Source of the DNA: Desulfosporosinus sp. BRH_c37
GTDB lineage: Bacteria > Bacillota > Desulfitobacteriia > Desulfitobacteriales > Desulfitobacteriaceae
Direction of reading: 5' to 3'
DNA: 34,485 nt
Assembly (NCBI GenBank): GCA_001516045.1
Contig: LOEW01000157.1
Coordinates: 1-34,485, forward strand
Shown here: positions 24,148 through 33,302 of the stretch, piece by piece
Layout of the letters: every line of letters begins with the position of its first letter
Numbering within the stretch: the stretch's first letter is position 1
Position numbers and translations under genes: made by a program
The notes under the pieces: model-generated
The model's input: only the letters and a program-made list of their open reading frames with translations
Told to the model about the DNA's origin: nothing
Database searches by the model: none

Positions 24148-25788
24148 TCAGGCCAAGAACATTTTGACATCCTCTTCAACGGTGGAAATGCCTGCAATGC
24201 CGAAGTTCTCAACTAAGACTTTCACGACATTCGGGGATAAGAAGCCAGGTAATGTGGGGCCTAAGTGAATATTTTTTACGCCTAGGTGGAGAAGGGCTAG
24301 TAAAACGATCACCGCTTTTTGCTCGTACCAAGCGATGTTATAGGAAATTGGAAGTTGATTGATATCTTTTAGTCCAAATACTTCTTTCAGTTTCAAAGCA
24401 ATCACGGCCAAGGAATAAGAGTCATTGCATTGTCCGGCATCGAGAACTCTCGGAATGCCACCGATATCTCCGAGATTTAATTTATTATACTTGTATTTTG
24501 CACACCCTGCCGTCAGGATCACGGTGTCTTTGGGCAGTGCCTGCGCGAACTCTGCATAATAGTCACGACTCTTCATGCGTCCGTCACAACCAGCCATGAC
24601 GAAGAAGCGCTTAATGGCTCCAGTTTTAACGGCCTCGACGACTTTGTCTGCTAAGGCCATAACTTGATTGTGGGCAAATCCCCCGACAATTTCACCCGTC
24701 TCTATTTCCGTCGGTGCTGGACAACTCTTGGCGTGGGCTATGAGTGCGGAGAAATCTTTTGGTTTTCCGTCTGCGCGATCTGCGATGTGTTTAACGCCTT
24801 CGAAACCGACAACTCCGGTGGTGTAGACGCGATCTTTGTAGGAATCCTTCGGTGGGATGAGGCAGTTGGTGGTTAAAAAAATCGGGCCGTTGAAAGAATC
24901 AAATTCTTTGTCTTGTTTATACCAGGCATTTCCGTAGTTGCCTACAAAGTTGTCATATTTTTTAAAGGCTGGGTAGTAGTGAGCTGGGAGCATTTCCCCG
25001 TGTGTATAAACATCCACGCCGGAACCTTTCGTTTGGATAAGCAACTCTTCAAGATCCTTCAGATCATGGCCGCTGATCAGAACGGCTGGGTTCTTTCTAA
25101 CCCCGATGTTTACTTTGGTGAGTTCTGGGTTACCGTAGGATGTGGTGTTGGCTTTATCAAGTAAGGCCATCACATCAACCCCGTATTTCCCTGCCTCTAA
25201 GACGAGAGCAACGAGATCACCTGCTGCGAGTGTGTCATCGAGTGTGGCTGCTAAAGCCTTTTCGATGAAAGCAAATATACCTGCATCTTGGTATTCAAGA
25301 GTATACGCATGCTCGGCATAAGCAGCCATTCCTTTTATACCGTAAGTGAGTAATTCTCTGAGTGAGCGCACATCTTCATTTTCTGTAGTTAAGACCCCAA
25401 CGAGCGCAGCCTTGGTTTCGAACTCCTCTGCGGATGCTGTCCAAGTTAGTGCATCCTTTATGTTCAGCGGAAGCACTCCACCTGCTTTAAGGGTCTCTTG
25501 TTTAAGGTCTTCGCGGAGTTTAAGCCCTTCTTGGATTCGATCTACAAAACGGCTTTTATCAAAGTTAGCATTTGTAATCGTACTAAAGAGGCTTTCCATG
25601 ATAAATTTATTAATTTCCGGACGCACTATACCGAGTTCACGCGCTTGAACAGCATATACCGCGATCCCTTTTAAGGTGTAAATCAGAAGATCTTGCAAGT
25701 TAGCAACATTTTCGGACTTCCCGCAAACCCCTTTAATCGTACAACCAGTTCCTTTTGCTGTTTCCTGACACTGATAACAAAACATCAT
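24148..25788 (-). CDS. hcp: Hydroxylamine reductase / hybrid-cluster protein
   Basis: A 546-residue iron-sulfur-oxygen protein (Hcp, prismane). The N-terminal cluster cysteines are Cys4, Cys7, Cys16 and Cys22 ([14 protein letters not shown], then KGVCGK). Hybrid-cluster ligands are recognisable in [33 protein letters not shown] and DAGQCNDS. Hcp reduces NO or hydroxylamine and protects anaerobes from nitrosative stress. Length matches the class with a short N-terminal cluster motif. The ATG at 25788 has AAAGG about 8 bases upstream; the next codon, also ATG, could serve instead. Upstream lies a CRP/FNR-type site, downstream a terminator: a single-gene unit induced by NO or nitrite is likely. 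Confidence 0.96.
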   Translation of the reverse strand: MMFCYQCQETAKGTGCTIKGVCGKSENVANLQDLLIYTLKGIAVYAVQARELGIVRPEINKFIMESLFSTITNANFDKSRFVDRIQEGLKLREDLKQETLKAGGVLPLNIKDALTWTASAEEFETKAALVGVLTTENEDVRSLRELLTYGIKGMAAYAEHAYTLEYQDAGIFAFIEKALAATLDDTLAAGDLVALVLEAGKYGVDVMALLDKANTTSYGNPELTKVNIGVRKNPAVLISGHDLKDLEELLIQTKGSGVDVYTHGEMLPAHYYPAFKKYDNFVGNYGNAWYKQDKEFDSFNGPIFLTTNCLIPPKDSYKDRVYTTGVVGFEGVKHIADRADGKPKDFSALIAHAKSCPAPTEIETGEIVGGFAHNQVMALADKVVEAVKTGAIKRFFVMAGCDGRMKSRDYYAEFAQALPKDTVILTAGCAKYKYNKLNLGDIGGIPRVLDAGQCNDSYSLAVIALKLKEVFGLKDINQLPISYNIAWYEQKAVIVLLALLHLGVKNIHLGPTLPGFLSPNVVKVLVENFGIAGISTVEEDVKMFLA

Positions 25789-25863
25789 TTACCAATCCTT
25801 TCATTTCCACAAATTCATATCCTTGCCGACGTTCCGCCGTCGGTTCGTTCGTTCTATGTTTGC

Positions 25864-25908
25864 ATACTATCACGATAAGCAGTGCCCGAGTTGTGATTTA
25901 GGTCACGC
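25864..25908 (-). promoter_or_regulatory. CRP/FNR-family operator and promoter of hcp
   Basis: TTGTGA-N6-TCACGC at 25891-25908 matches the TTGTGA-N6-TCACAA pattern of CRP/FNR regulators such as HcpR, with two mismatches. A -10-like TAGTAT follows at 25864-25869 on the minus strand. This would put the centre of the site close to -41.5, the position of a class II activator, with no good -35. The regulator itself is not in the window. Confidence 0.5.
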
Positions 25909-25931
25909 TTTCAACGTTATTAATGACAAAT

Positions 25932-25964
25932 AAAAAAGACCCCGACGGTTCAAGCCGTTGGGTC
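25932..25964 (-). terminator. Minus-strand intrinsic terminator
   Basis: On the minus strand GACCCAACGG pairs with CCGTCGGGGTC (one bulge), followed by TTTTTTATTT. It lies beside repeat copy B and would stop transcripts from the K+ channel gene or through copy B before the hcp promoter. Confidence 0.75.
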
Positions 25965-25973
25965 ATCGTTTTT

Positions 25974-26153
25974 ATCCAAATCGTAAGACTCCCACTTCTA
26001 CAAGTGGGAGTGGTACACCTCATTCTGCTTCGGTGACGATAGTCTCCGGTGGAGAGTATCGCCGAGCCGCCTTTCCCAATAGAAACACTTGGCGGCGAAG
26101 GAGGTAGAGTCCACCGAAGACTCGATGTTCAACTTTAGTTGAACGAGTTCACT
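25974..26153 (-). mobile_element. IS200/IS605-like transposase-free unit, copy B
   Basis: A 180-bp unit in opposite orientation to copy A, with the same ends AGTGAACTCG (left) and GATTTGGAT (right), the same left hairpin GTTCAACT/AGTTGAAC (26127-26144) and the same perfect 10-bp right hairpin (25988-26011). In place of copy A's simple 12-bp middle stem it has about 60 more bases with two further stems inside a CTTCGGTG/CACCGAAG frame, including GATAGTCTCC/GGAGAGTATC. This branched fold is what an omega-RNA scaffold would look like. In the unit's sense the frame ...PKQNEVYHSHL then stop runs into the right hairpin, as tnpB ends commonly do. No transposase present. Confidence 0.6.
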
Positions 26154-26159
26154 GTTGGG

Positions 26160-26180
26160 CGTTGTGTACGTTGTGTACGT
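26160..26180. repeat. Short tandem repeat CGTTGTGTA x 2.3
   Basis: Two and a third copies of a 9-bp unit, 6 bases from the left end of repeat copy B. No function is evident. Confidence 0.5.
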
Positions 26181-26244
26181 TTAAAATAGTTCCGCCGCCA
26201 TATTATCTACTATATTGAACTTAGTCGCCGTGGCTTCGCTTGGT

Positions 26245-26712
26245 TCACTTTTCATCCATAAACTTTATTATTAGGATAGCCATAATGAACGTGCTTAAAA
26301 TATATCCAAAAATCGTTTCACTTGCAACGAACATTTTGGCACCGTGTGATATGGGATATATATCCCCAAAACCTGTAGTTGTAAAGGTTGTAATACTGAA
26401 ATATATGCTATCAATTGCTGATAGCATCATATTGTCTTTAAATACGTAGGAATAACTTCTTGATAGTTTAAAATAGAAATCAGCATACCCTATAATTAAG
26501 ATAGTGCTTAACAAAATAATTTTTGAAAAAAGCAATTTTATCTGTTTTTGTATTATTTCATAAGTCAAAAGACTTAAACTCAGACAAAAATATGTTATTA
26601 AAATAATTATAAAAGAGAGTGGTAAGAAATTCTTAAAGAAATCTCCTATGATAGTAACTAATACTATTAAATTGAAAAAAAGGACATTACTCAAAATTTT
26701 ATTAGATTTCAT
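26245..26712 (-). CDS. Small K+ channel (Ion_trans_2 / two-pore-motif type)
   Basis: A 155-residue membrane protein with four hydrophobic segments (about 8-28, 30-50, 62-80 and 127-152). Before the last one lies a pore helix and selectivity filter TTGFGD (112-117) in FTTTGFGDIYP, the variant of TVGYGD used by many prokaryotic K+ channels. There is no cytoplasmic RCK domain, so gating is unknown. GGAGGT lies 8 bases before the ATG. It is divergent from khtT-khtU, a K+/H+ antiporter, which supports a role in K+ balance. Confidence 0.85.
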   Translation of the reverse strand: MKSNKILSNVLFFNLIVLVTIIGDFFKNFLPLSFIIILITYFCLSLSLLTYEIIQKQIKLLFSKIILLSTILIIGYADFYFKLSRSYSYVFKDNMMLSAIDSIYFSITTFTTTGFGDIYPISHGAKMFVASETIFGYILSTFIMAILIIKFMDEK

Positions 26713-27033
26713 TAAATACTACCTCCAAACTCATTGTAAATGCCCTCGCTTGTCAAGACACGAAGGGATTGCTTACATAGGAACTATATTATTTTCATTA
26801 TATCACACTCTAATGAATTGAACGCTTCTTTACCCGAGTTTGTTGGGCAAACTATGATACCAATAATTGTTGACAGGGAAATCAGAATTGTATAGGCTAA
26901 TGAGAGCAGTAATGAATAAAATTAATACTATATAATATAACCTTGATATTCAACAAGCGCGGACCTAGAAACTACATACTTTTAATAAATACTGCTTTCT
27001 TTTTTGTTAGAGTAAATAATGGAGGTTAATAAC
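26713..27033. other. Divergent intergenic region between K+ channel and khtT
   Basis: AT-rich and non-coding. It has an inverted repeat AGTTTG-TTGGG-CAAACT (26837-26853) and a TTGACA followed by a weak TATAGG about 15 bases on (plus strand, near 26876), a possible khtT promoter. I see no ydaO-type c-di-AMP riboswitch. Confidence 0.35.
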
Positions 27034-27534
27034 ATGAAATTAATTAAAGAAATAGATTTACCGGGTATTGGCAAGAAATTTCAACTTCTAACACGCAGCG
27101 GAGATAAGATCGTCGTCGTGGTTCATGATGATGGACGAAGGGAAATTTATCATTATTACCTTGAGGACCCAGATACTTCTATCTCGATGGTAACCTTGGA
27201 TGACGAAGAATCGCGGGTAATAGCTGCTATAATCGGAGGGATGACATATCGACCTAAAACATTAGAGACCGTGGACGTTGCCTTTGGCGATATGCTTATA
27301 GAATGGTACAAACTTGAGCCTGAAGCGTATGCTATTGGAAAAACCATCGGGAATATGTGTATTCGCAAGGCTACCGGTGGGACAGTTATTGCAATTGTAG
27401 AACATGATCAGAGTAAAATAGTCAATCCCGGTCCCGAGGCAGCTTTTCAAAATGGCGCTACTGTTGTAATTCTTGGTGAAAAGAACCAGGTTAAAGCGTG
27501 TAAGCTTCTCTTATCTCACGGGAGTATTCAGTAA
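27034..27534 (+). CDS. khtT: KhtT, regulatory RCK_C subunit of a K+/H+ antiporter
   Basis: A 166-residue cytoplasmic protein closely following the Bacillus KhtT pattern: DLPGIGKKF near the N terminus, HDDGRREIYHYY, then LDDEESRVIAAIIGGM, and a C-terminal RCK_C (TrkA-C) domain with IGKTIGNMCIR and NPGPEAAFQNG. In Bacillus the RCK_C domain senses c-di-AMP and controls KhtU; this is family knowledge, not shown here. I start at the ATG at 27034, with GGAGG 8 bases upstream; an in-frame ATG at 27019 lies before the ribosome site. Its stop overlaps the khtU start by one base. Confidence 0.93.
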   Translation: MKLIKEIDLPGIGKKFQLLTRSGDKIVVVVHDDGRREIYHYYLEDPDTSISMVTLDDEESRVIAAIIGGMTYRPKTLETVDVAFGDMLIEWYKLEPEAYAIGKTIGNMCIRKATGGTVIAIVEHDQSKIVNPGPEAAFQNGATVVILGEKNQVKACKLLLSHGSIQ

Positions 27535-28751
27535 TGGAGCACCTGATACTGGAAATCGGACTTGCACTAGCTTTAATTGCAGGTGCAGGAATTCTGGCAG
27601 GTAAACTCAGAATTTCTATTGTACCAATTCTAATTCTGACCGGCATGATAGTTGGCCCACAGGCACCTCACATCGGCGTCTTTGACTTTAGGTTCATTCA
27701 AAGCGCCCCGTTAATTGACTTCATGGGACGTTTAGGTGTGCTGTTTCTCCTGTTTTCCCTAGGGTTGGAGTTTTCTGTTAAACGTCTTTTGACTGCAGGG
27801 CCATCCATAATTAGAACCGGGACAATTTATATGGTTATTAACATGGCGATAGCTATTCTATTCCCTTTACTGCTGGGTTGGCCGATTAAGGAAATACTTG
27901 TTGTGGCAGGTATTATGACTATTTCTTCCAGTGCAATCGTGGCGAAAGTAATTGTTGATTTAAAAAGGGCGGCGAATGATGAAACTGAGATCATTTTGGG
28001 TTTGATGATGTTTCAAGATGTCTTCGTGGCTATTTATTTTTCTGTGGTTTCCGGCCTGGTTCTTGCCGGTTCCACTTCCATTTCAGAGATAATATTAAGC
28101 GCACTAATAGCCCTTTCATTTATCGGTGGTTTTCTATTTTTAGGGCATAAGTTGGTTCCAAAACTAGACCGTTGGTTGGATATTCCTTCCGACGAAACTT
28201 TTATGCTTGTAATCTTTGCTATTTTAGTTTTGGTAGCAGGTTTTTCTGAAACTCTGCACATTGCTGAAGCCATCGGAGCTTTACTAATTGGTCTGGTACT
28301 GGCAGAAACAGAACATTCCGAACGCATAGAGCATCTAATTGTTTCCTTTAGAGATTTCTTTGGTGCCCTTTTCTTCTTTAGTTTTGGTCTAAGCATTGAT
28401 CCTTTTGGCTTGGGTGGGGCAGTTTGGCCTGCCCTAGCTGCTGTCCTTTTAACTCTTTTAGGTAATATTGTGTCGGGTGTTTGGGCCGGGAGGAAAGCAA
28501 GCCTCCCCTACAGAGCCTCACTTAATATTGGTCTAACTATTATTTCGCGGGGTGAATTTTCGATTATTTTAGCCACTCTTGCGAAAGCAGGCGGATTAAT
28601 GACTTCATTGCAACCGTTTGCCGCCTTGTATGTTCTCATTCTCGCCATACTAGGGCCGCTTTTGACGAAAGAATCACGTTGGGTCTATAACCGATTAAGG
28701 CCATTCCTGAAATGGCCGTACCTTCCAGCTAAACGAAAGTTAAGGAATTAA
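27534..28751 (+). CDS. khtU: KhtU, CPA2-family K+/H+ antiporter
   Basis: A 405-residue membrane antiporter of the CPA2/KefB type with about 12-13 hydrophobic segments. LFLLFSLGLEFSVKRL, ISSSAIVAKVIVDL and ISRGEFSIILATLA are characteristic CPA2 segments. It lacks the C-terminal Rossmann domain of KefB/KefC, as expected for a protein that uses a separate KhtT. Translation is coupled to khtT through an overlapping TAATG. It would export K+ in exchange for H+ under alkaline or high-K+ stress. Confidence 0.93.
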   Translation: MEHLILEIGLALALIAGAGILAGKLRISIVPILILTGMIVGPQAPHIGVFDFRFIQSAPLIDFMGRLGVLFLLFSLGLEFSVKRLLTAGPSIIRTGTIYMVINMAIAILFPLLLGWPIKEILVVAGIMTISSSAIVAKVIVDLKRAANDETEIILGLMMFQDVFVAIYFSVVSGLVLAGSTSISEIILSALIALSFIGGFLFLGHKLVPKLDRWLDIPSDETFMLVIFAILVLVAGFSETLHIAEAIGALLIGLVLAETEHSERIEHLIVSFRDFFGALFFFSFGLSIDPFGLGGAVWPALAAVLLTLLGNIVSGVWAGRKASLPYRASLNIGLTIISRGEFSIILATLAKAGGLMTSLQPFAALYVLILAILGPLLTKESRWVYNRLRPFLKWPYLPAKRKLRN

Positions 28752-28755
28752 ATAC

Positions 28756-28789
28756 AGGCAATGAGTGAATAATTCATTGGCCTCTTTTT
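28756..28789 (+). terminator. Terminator of khtTU
   Basis: AGGCAATGA pairs with TCATTGGCCT (one bulged base), followed by a T-rich CTTTTTAT, 5 bases after the khtU stop. Confidence 0.7.
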
Positions 28790-28914
28790 ATATCGTAGTT
28801 TATTTAACTATAACCTATTAGCCAAAAATGAATGAAGGTATATTCTTTCCGTGGGCAGAATATAAACATTATTTGGATAAGGTTTAGTGTTTAGTTTACA
28901 AGGAGGAATTGATC

Positions 28915-31653
28915 TTGTTGCGTTACGGAAAATTTATTATCGGCTTATTATTACTTATCACAATATTGTCCGCTTCAAGTGGCTTTTACGAAGACTGGCT
29001 TTGGTTTAGAGATCTTGGTTATTCACAACTATTTTGGACACCTCTTTTGAGCAAATGGCTCATTCAAACTGTTAACGGAACAATTTTATTTACTTTTATA
29101 GTATCGACACTCTTGTCTGTTCGCCATGCCATTGTTACTTTTGTCAATCACCGTTTAAGTAGTAATCTTCATCTTGTCCAAAACATGGATCGTCAGGTTT
29201 TAAGTCTAAACCAAAAGAAAATGACGATATGGCTAGTAATTTTATCTGCAGTAATCAGTTTTTCTGTAAGCTTTGTTGCTGGATTTACTGGTTGGCTGGA
29301 AGTGCTAACTTTTGTAAATGCTACACCTTTTGGGAAAGTTGATCCAATCTTCGGTAAAGAACTGTCCTTCTATTTCTTCAAATTACCCTTTTTACAAACA
29401 TTATATAATGCCTTTTTCGGGCCGCTATTTTTACTGACCTTATTTACTGGGCTTTTTTATCTTGTTACTGGTGTCTTACGCTTCCGTTCTCTTAAACTTT
29501 GGGAATCGAAGGCTGTGGAGATTGGCATGGCCGCACGTCGACATTTAGCCTTATTAATTGGCATACTTTTTGTTTTTAAAGCTTTCGGATATTTCTTAGA
29601 CATTTTTCAAATGTTATATTCAGTCCATGGTCATGTCGTAGGTGCAGGGTATACGGATCTAAACGCTAATCTCCCTGTTTTAATAATTCTTATCGTCCTT
29701 AGTATTCTAGGGTTTTTGCTTTCTTGGTCAGGCTTAGTAATAAGGGAAGTACGTATATTGACTTTACCCGTGACTGGAATCTTCGTTTTGGGGATCTTGC
29801 TTTACGGTATTTATCCTTCTCTAATCCAGTCTTTTATAGTAATACCTAACGAATTAGCTAAAGAAGCACCTTATATCCAAAACGAAATTGCCTTGACACG
29901 TTTTGGGTATGGCCTTGATAAGATTCAAGAGCAAGATTACCCGGGCGACAGTGTTCTAACTGTTGATAGTTTAAAATCTAATCAAGAAACACTTAATAAT
30001 ATTCGTTTAAATGACCCTCGACCGATGTTACAAACGTATAATCAGAAACAAGGAATTCGTTTATATTATAAATTCAATGATATTGATATTGACCGTTATA
30101 CAATCAATAAGGACTATCGCCAAGTCATGCTTTCCGCACGCGAATTATCTTCTAATGATTTAGATCCTAAAGCCAAAACCTTTGTCAATACCCGCTTTAA
30201 ATATACTCACGGATTTGGCGTATCTGCCTCTTTCGCCAATGCGGTTACCTCGGAAGGGTTACCTTCGTTTGCGATTAAAGATGTACCACCAGTTACAGAT
30301 TTTGATGAGCTAAGAATTAAGGAGCCTCGAATTTATTACGGAGAATTAACAAATGACTGGGTCGTCGTAAATACATCCGTGAAGGAATTTGATTATCCGC
30401 TCGGCAATACCAATTCTGAAAATAATTATCAGGGAAGTACAGGAATTATACTCACTCCACTTAATAAACTAATGATTTCATTACACCATGGAACCATCAG
30501 ATTATACTTTGCAAATGAAGTTAATTCACAAAGTCGGCTATTAATAAACCGTAATATCAAAGAAAGAGTTCAAAAGTTAGCACCTTTTCTGACATATGAT
30601 GCTGATCCCTATTTAGTCATTGACAATGGACAGTTAAAGTGGATTATGGATGCTTACACTACCTCAGCACAATTACCTTATGCCAGTAAATATAGTGATC
30701 AAAACTTTAACTATATTCGTAATTCTGTAAAGGTAGTCGTGGATGCTTACGATGGAACGGTAGATTTCTATGCTGTTGATACCAATGATCCGATTTTAGC
30801 GACTTACATCAAAATTTTCCCGGGGGTCTTTAAGGACATCGCCAGCATGTCAGCTAGCTTAAAGAGCCACCTCCGTTACCCTGAAACACTTTTTACCGTT
30901 CAAAGTAATATGCTTAAAACCTTTCATATGACGAACCCCTCTGTTTTCTATAATAAGGAAGATGCCTGGGATATCGCCAAAGAACTCTATTTAGATAAAC
31001 CTCAAAATGTCGACCCTTATTACACTATCATGAAGATTCCCGGAGAAGTTAAGCCTGAATTTGTGCTCATGCTTCCATTTACACCTGCCTCTAGCACGAC
31101 GAATACTCGCAACAATATGGTCTCTTGGTTAGCTGCACGGATGGATGCAGATAAGTACGGACAATTGATGCTCTATAAGTTGCCGAAAAATAAAGAAATT
31201 GATGGGCCATTGCAGATAGAGTCCCGGATTGATCAAGACCCGGAGATATCCAAACAACTTTCATTATGGGATCAAAAAGGCTCAAGCATCATTAGAGGAA
31301 ATCTTTTGGCTTTTCCATTAGGCGGTAATTTCCTTTATGTCGAGCCTATCTACATGCAATCAGATAAAAATGGCAGTATTCCAGAAATAAAAAGAGTTAT
31401 TTTAGCTTATCAAGATCGATTGGTTATGGCCGAGAATTTAGGGCAAGCGTTGGTCGAGATTTTCGGGGAAAATGCTCCGCAACCTACTACGCTGGGACAA
31501 GGTACTCTACCAATCGTTCAGACATTACCGGGTAGTGTAATACCTAGTTCAACTAAGGATGAAACTATTAATTCTATGATTGAACAAATCAACCAATTTC
31601 GTTCTATTTTAGATAGTATAGAGAGTCAGATTAAAGGAAGTTCGAACGGATAA
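28915..31653 (+). CDS. UPF0182 family membrane protein
   Basis: A protein of about 912 residues. The N-terminal third has seven hydrophobic segments, starting with one at residues 8-25 followed by GFYEDWLWFRDLGYSQLFW. The rest is a large, probably extracytoplasmic domain with SLHHGTIRLYFANEVN, RLLINRNIKERVQKLAPFL and DPYLVIDNGQLKWIMDAYTT, all typical of UPF0182/COG1615. The C terminus has a Gln/Ser-rich helical tail. Function is unknown. Start choice: AGGAGG at 28901-28906 is too close to the TTG at 28909, so the TTG at 28915 is preferred (28918 is also possible). Confidence 0.9.
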   Translation: MLRYGKFIIGLLLLITILSASSGFYEDWLWFRDLGYSQLFWTPLLSKWLIQTVNGTILFTFIVSTLLSVRHAIVTFVNHRLSSNLHLVQNMDRQVLSLNQKKMTIWLVILSAVISFSVSFVAGFTGWLEVLTFVNATPFGKVDPIFGKELSFYFFKLPFLQTLYNAFFGPLFLLTLFTGLFYLVTGVLRFRSLKLWESKAVEIGMAARRHLALLIGILFVFKAFGYFLDIFQMLYSVHGHVVGAGYTDLNANLPVLIILIVLSILGFLLSWSGLVIREVRILTLPVTGIFVLGILLYGIYPSLIQSFIVIPNELAKEAPYIQNEIALTRFGYGLDKIQEQDYPGDSVLTVDSLKSNQETLNNIRLNDPRPMLQTYNQKQGIRLYYKFNDIDIDRYTINKDYRQVMLSARELSSNDLDPKAKTFVNTRFKYTHGFGVSASFANAVTSEGLPSFAIKDVPPVTDFDELRIKEPRIYYGELTNDWVVVNTSVKEFDYPLGNTNSENNYQGSTGIILTPLNKLMISLHHGTIRLYFANEVNSQSRLLINRNIKERVQKLAPFLTYDADPYLVIDNGQLKWIMDAYTTSAQLPYASKYSDQNFNYIRNSVKVVVDAYDGTVDFYAVDTNDPILATYIKIFPGVFKDIASMSASLKSHLRYPETLFTVQSNMLKTFHMTNPSVFYNKEDAWDIAKELYLDKPQNVDPYYTIMKIPGEVKPEFVLMLPFTPASSTTNTRNNMVSWLAARMDADKYGQLMLYKLPKNKEIDGPLQIESRIDQDPEISKQLSLWDQKGSSIIRGNLLAFPLGGNFLYVEPIYMQSDKNGSIPEIKRVILAYQDRLVMAENLGQALVEIFGENAPQPTTLGQGTLPIVQTLPGSVIPSSTKDETINSMIEQINQFRSILDSIESQIKGSSNG

Positions 31654-31744
31654 GACCCAGTCCGTATAAGCACAGGAAGGTTTTAGTGAAGTGGAGCCGA
31701 ATTATCATTGTATTTAGAGTTTGATAAAAGGAGAGAAAATTTAT

Positions 31745-32071
31745 TTGGTTGCTGCAATTTTTCTATTTATCCTCGCAGGTTTAGCCGAAATAGGAGGCGG
31801 TTATTTAGTTTGGCTTTGGCTTAGGGAAGCGCGACCCCTTTGGTATGGAATTTTAGGGGGATTAATCCTAGTTCTTTACGGTATCATACCAACCTTGCAA
31901 AAGTTCCCGAGCTTTGGTAGGACTTATGCAGCCTATGGAGGAGTTTTTATAATTTTAGCAGTTTTATGGGGATGGGGAATTGATAAAAAAATTCCTGATA
32001 CATACGATTGGATAGGAGCTGTCATTTGTCTGGTCGGTGTTTCCATAATGTTATGGGCTCCACGCCAGTAA
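31745..32071 (+). CDS. YnfA/UPF0060 small membrane protein
   Basis: A 108-residue protein with four hydrophobic segments. [29 protein letters not shown] and [17 protein letters not shown] are the family's marks; YnfA proteins resemble small multidrug resistance transporters. The TTG at 31745 is preferred because AAAGGAGAG lies about 9 bases upstream and the resulting length equals E. coli YnfA; the TTG at 31721 precedes that site. It lies 91 bases after the UPF0182 gene on the same strand. Confidence 0.88.
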   Translation: MVAAIFLFILAGLAEIGGGYLVWLWLREARPLWYGILGGLILVLYGIIPTLQKFPSFGRTYAAYGGVFIILAVLWGWGIDKKIPDTYDWIGAVICLVGVSIMLWAPRQ

Positions 32072-32096
32072 TTCTCAACTATTATCCACACAGTTC

Positions 32097-32128
32097 GTAG
32101 TAGTTCCTCAGGAAGAACTACTACTTTT
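32097..32128 (+). terminator. Terminator after the ynfA-like gene
   Basis: GTAGTAGTTC and GAACTACTAC form a perfect 10-bp stem with an 8-base loop, followed by TTTT. A TTATCCACA (DnaA-box-like) lies just upstream at 32082-32090. Confidence 0.75.
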
Positions 32129-32221
32129 CATAACCTTCATTATCGGGCTCAGAAGGGATATATTAATTGGCGAAGAACTATAAAGAATTGAATTTGAAGT
32201 TGAAAATAAGTTTTGTGATTT

Positions 32222-32842
32222 TTACTCCCCTATTTCTTCTCCCCTCAACCCGCTCTTCAATTCAAAAACAAAATGCGCTTGTGTGAGAATTTCTATTTCT
32301 AACCAACGCATTAAATATTTCTTCATTAAATTCTGCAAGCAGTGAATCCCTGCTGTTTATCGTCTCTAGGATTTCGTCAAACCTTTGTTTCATCACATCC
32401 TTTGATTCGATTACCTTATCCTGCTCCAACCTTTTCTTTCGTACTTCACCCAGTTCTTCAGATAGACTTTTGTATTCCTCATTATAGACCTCAGGATCAA
32501 TGTTATTATTCACCTGAAACCGGATAAGCCTCTTTAACTCATTCTTTAACTCTTCAATCCGTTGATCCAAGGCTTCGGTCTCTCTTATGTTTGACCTTTG
32601 CAAAATGATCATTTCAATATTCGCGGTCATCGTCTTGATAAAGCTCTGCCTGTTTTCATAAAGCCATCCATCAAAACATTCTCATCGACGGCCTTGAGTC
32701 CACAAACATCCTTACCATCCGATATGTAGGTTTTACATTGCCATACAACTTTCCTTAAAGTATTCTTGCTATTCCAATACCTTCTTTTAAAAATGTTCTC
32801 ACAGTGACCACAAAACACTTTGCCAATAAAAGGATATTTGTT
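32222..32842 (-). pseudogene. Broken large serine recombinase (third of the cluster)
   Basis: Only the C-terminal half survives. From 32842 the minus strand reads NKYPFIGKVFCGHCENIF, the zinc-ribbon entry, continuing to VCGLKAVDENV. A frameshift near 32630 moves it to a second frame containing the coiled coil (IEELKNELKRLIRFQVNN...). A second frameshift near 32300 moves it to a third, which gives EIEILTQAHFVFELKSG before a stop at 32222. The catalytic and recombinase domains are gone: the first residues of such a protein appear fused to the end of the preceding gene. A clear relic of a recombinase of the TndX/integrase type. Confidence 0.85.
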
Positions 32843-32843
32843 A

Positions 32844-33251
32844 TTATAATCTCAATTGCTCTTCTGGACCTACGCGGCAGTATATAACAGCTCTTAGCGG
32901 TTTAAAATTCAGCTCGCCGTTATCAAAAGTCATCAACTTAACACCATATTCTCCCCTCTCATCCACACACGCCATGATCCAGCGCATGTCGCGTCCAATC
33001 CGGCAAACACTTTTTGCCAGCACTATGTCTACCCGCTCAGCTTCAACCGCTTCCATAACTTCTTTTAAGCCCTTACGGTTAAAATCCAAGCCACTTCCTT
33101 GTTCGGCAGTAATACCAACAATCTCCCAACCTTGTTTCCTCGCATATTCTACCATCTGCTCCTGCTGAAACTTCAAAGCTATATCGTCCGGGCAGGCCAC
33201 CCTGCAATATATCCAAGCTCGATTGTCCTGTTTTTTTATCCGATTTTTCAT
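32844..33251 (-). CDS. Small resolvase-like protein lacking the catalytic serine, fused at its end to a recombinase start
   Basis: A 135-residue protein with the fold of a serine-recombinase catalytic domain: RAWIYCRVACPDD at the N terminus, then ITAEQGSGLDFNRKGL and AKSVCRIGRDM. The catalytic serine expected in YCRVS is alanine (YCRVA), so it should not cut DNA; such short relatives often sit between two large recombinases and may assist them (family knowledge, function unproven). After NGELNF comes LRAVIYCRVGPEEQL, which is the start of another recombinase, with Gly in place of the serine, cut off by a stop. AAAGGAG lies 11 bases before the ATG at 33251. Confidence 0.75.
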   Translation of the reverse strand: MKNRIKKQDNRAWIYCRVACPDDIALKFQQEQMVEYARKQGWEIVGITAEQGSGLDFNRKGLKEVMEAVEAERVDIVLAKSVCRIGRDMRWIMACVDERGEYGVKLMTFDNGELNFKPLRAVIYCRVGPEEQLRL

Positions 33252-33271
33252 CTGATCAGCTTCTCCTTTAT

Positions 33272-33302
33272 CCTGTATCCCGCTTTCATTGCGGGATACA
33301 GG
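33272..33302. repeat. 12-bp perfect inverted repeat over the recombinase stop codon
   Basis: CCTGTATCCCGC and GCGGGATACAGG pair perfectly around TTTCATT. The stem spans the stop codon of the first recombinase and ends shortly before the ribosome site of the next gene. There is no T-run, so termination is unlikely. Confidence 0.6.

Noticed and set aside
24664..25648. Several plus-strand frames opposite hcp
   Set aside because: They are antisense shadows of a well-conserved gene, without ribosome sites.
26160..26180. Tandem repeat as the start of a CRISPR or iteron array
   Set aside because: Only 2.3 copies of 9 bases with no spacers; no cas or rep gene is nearby.
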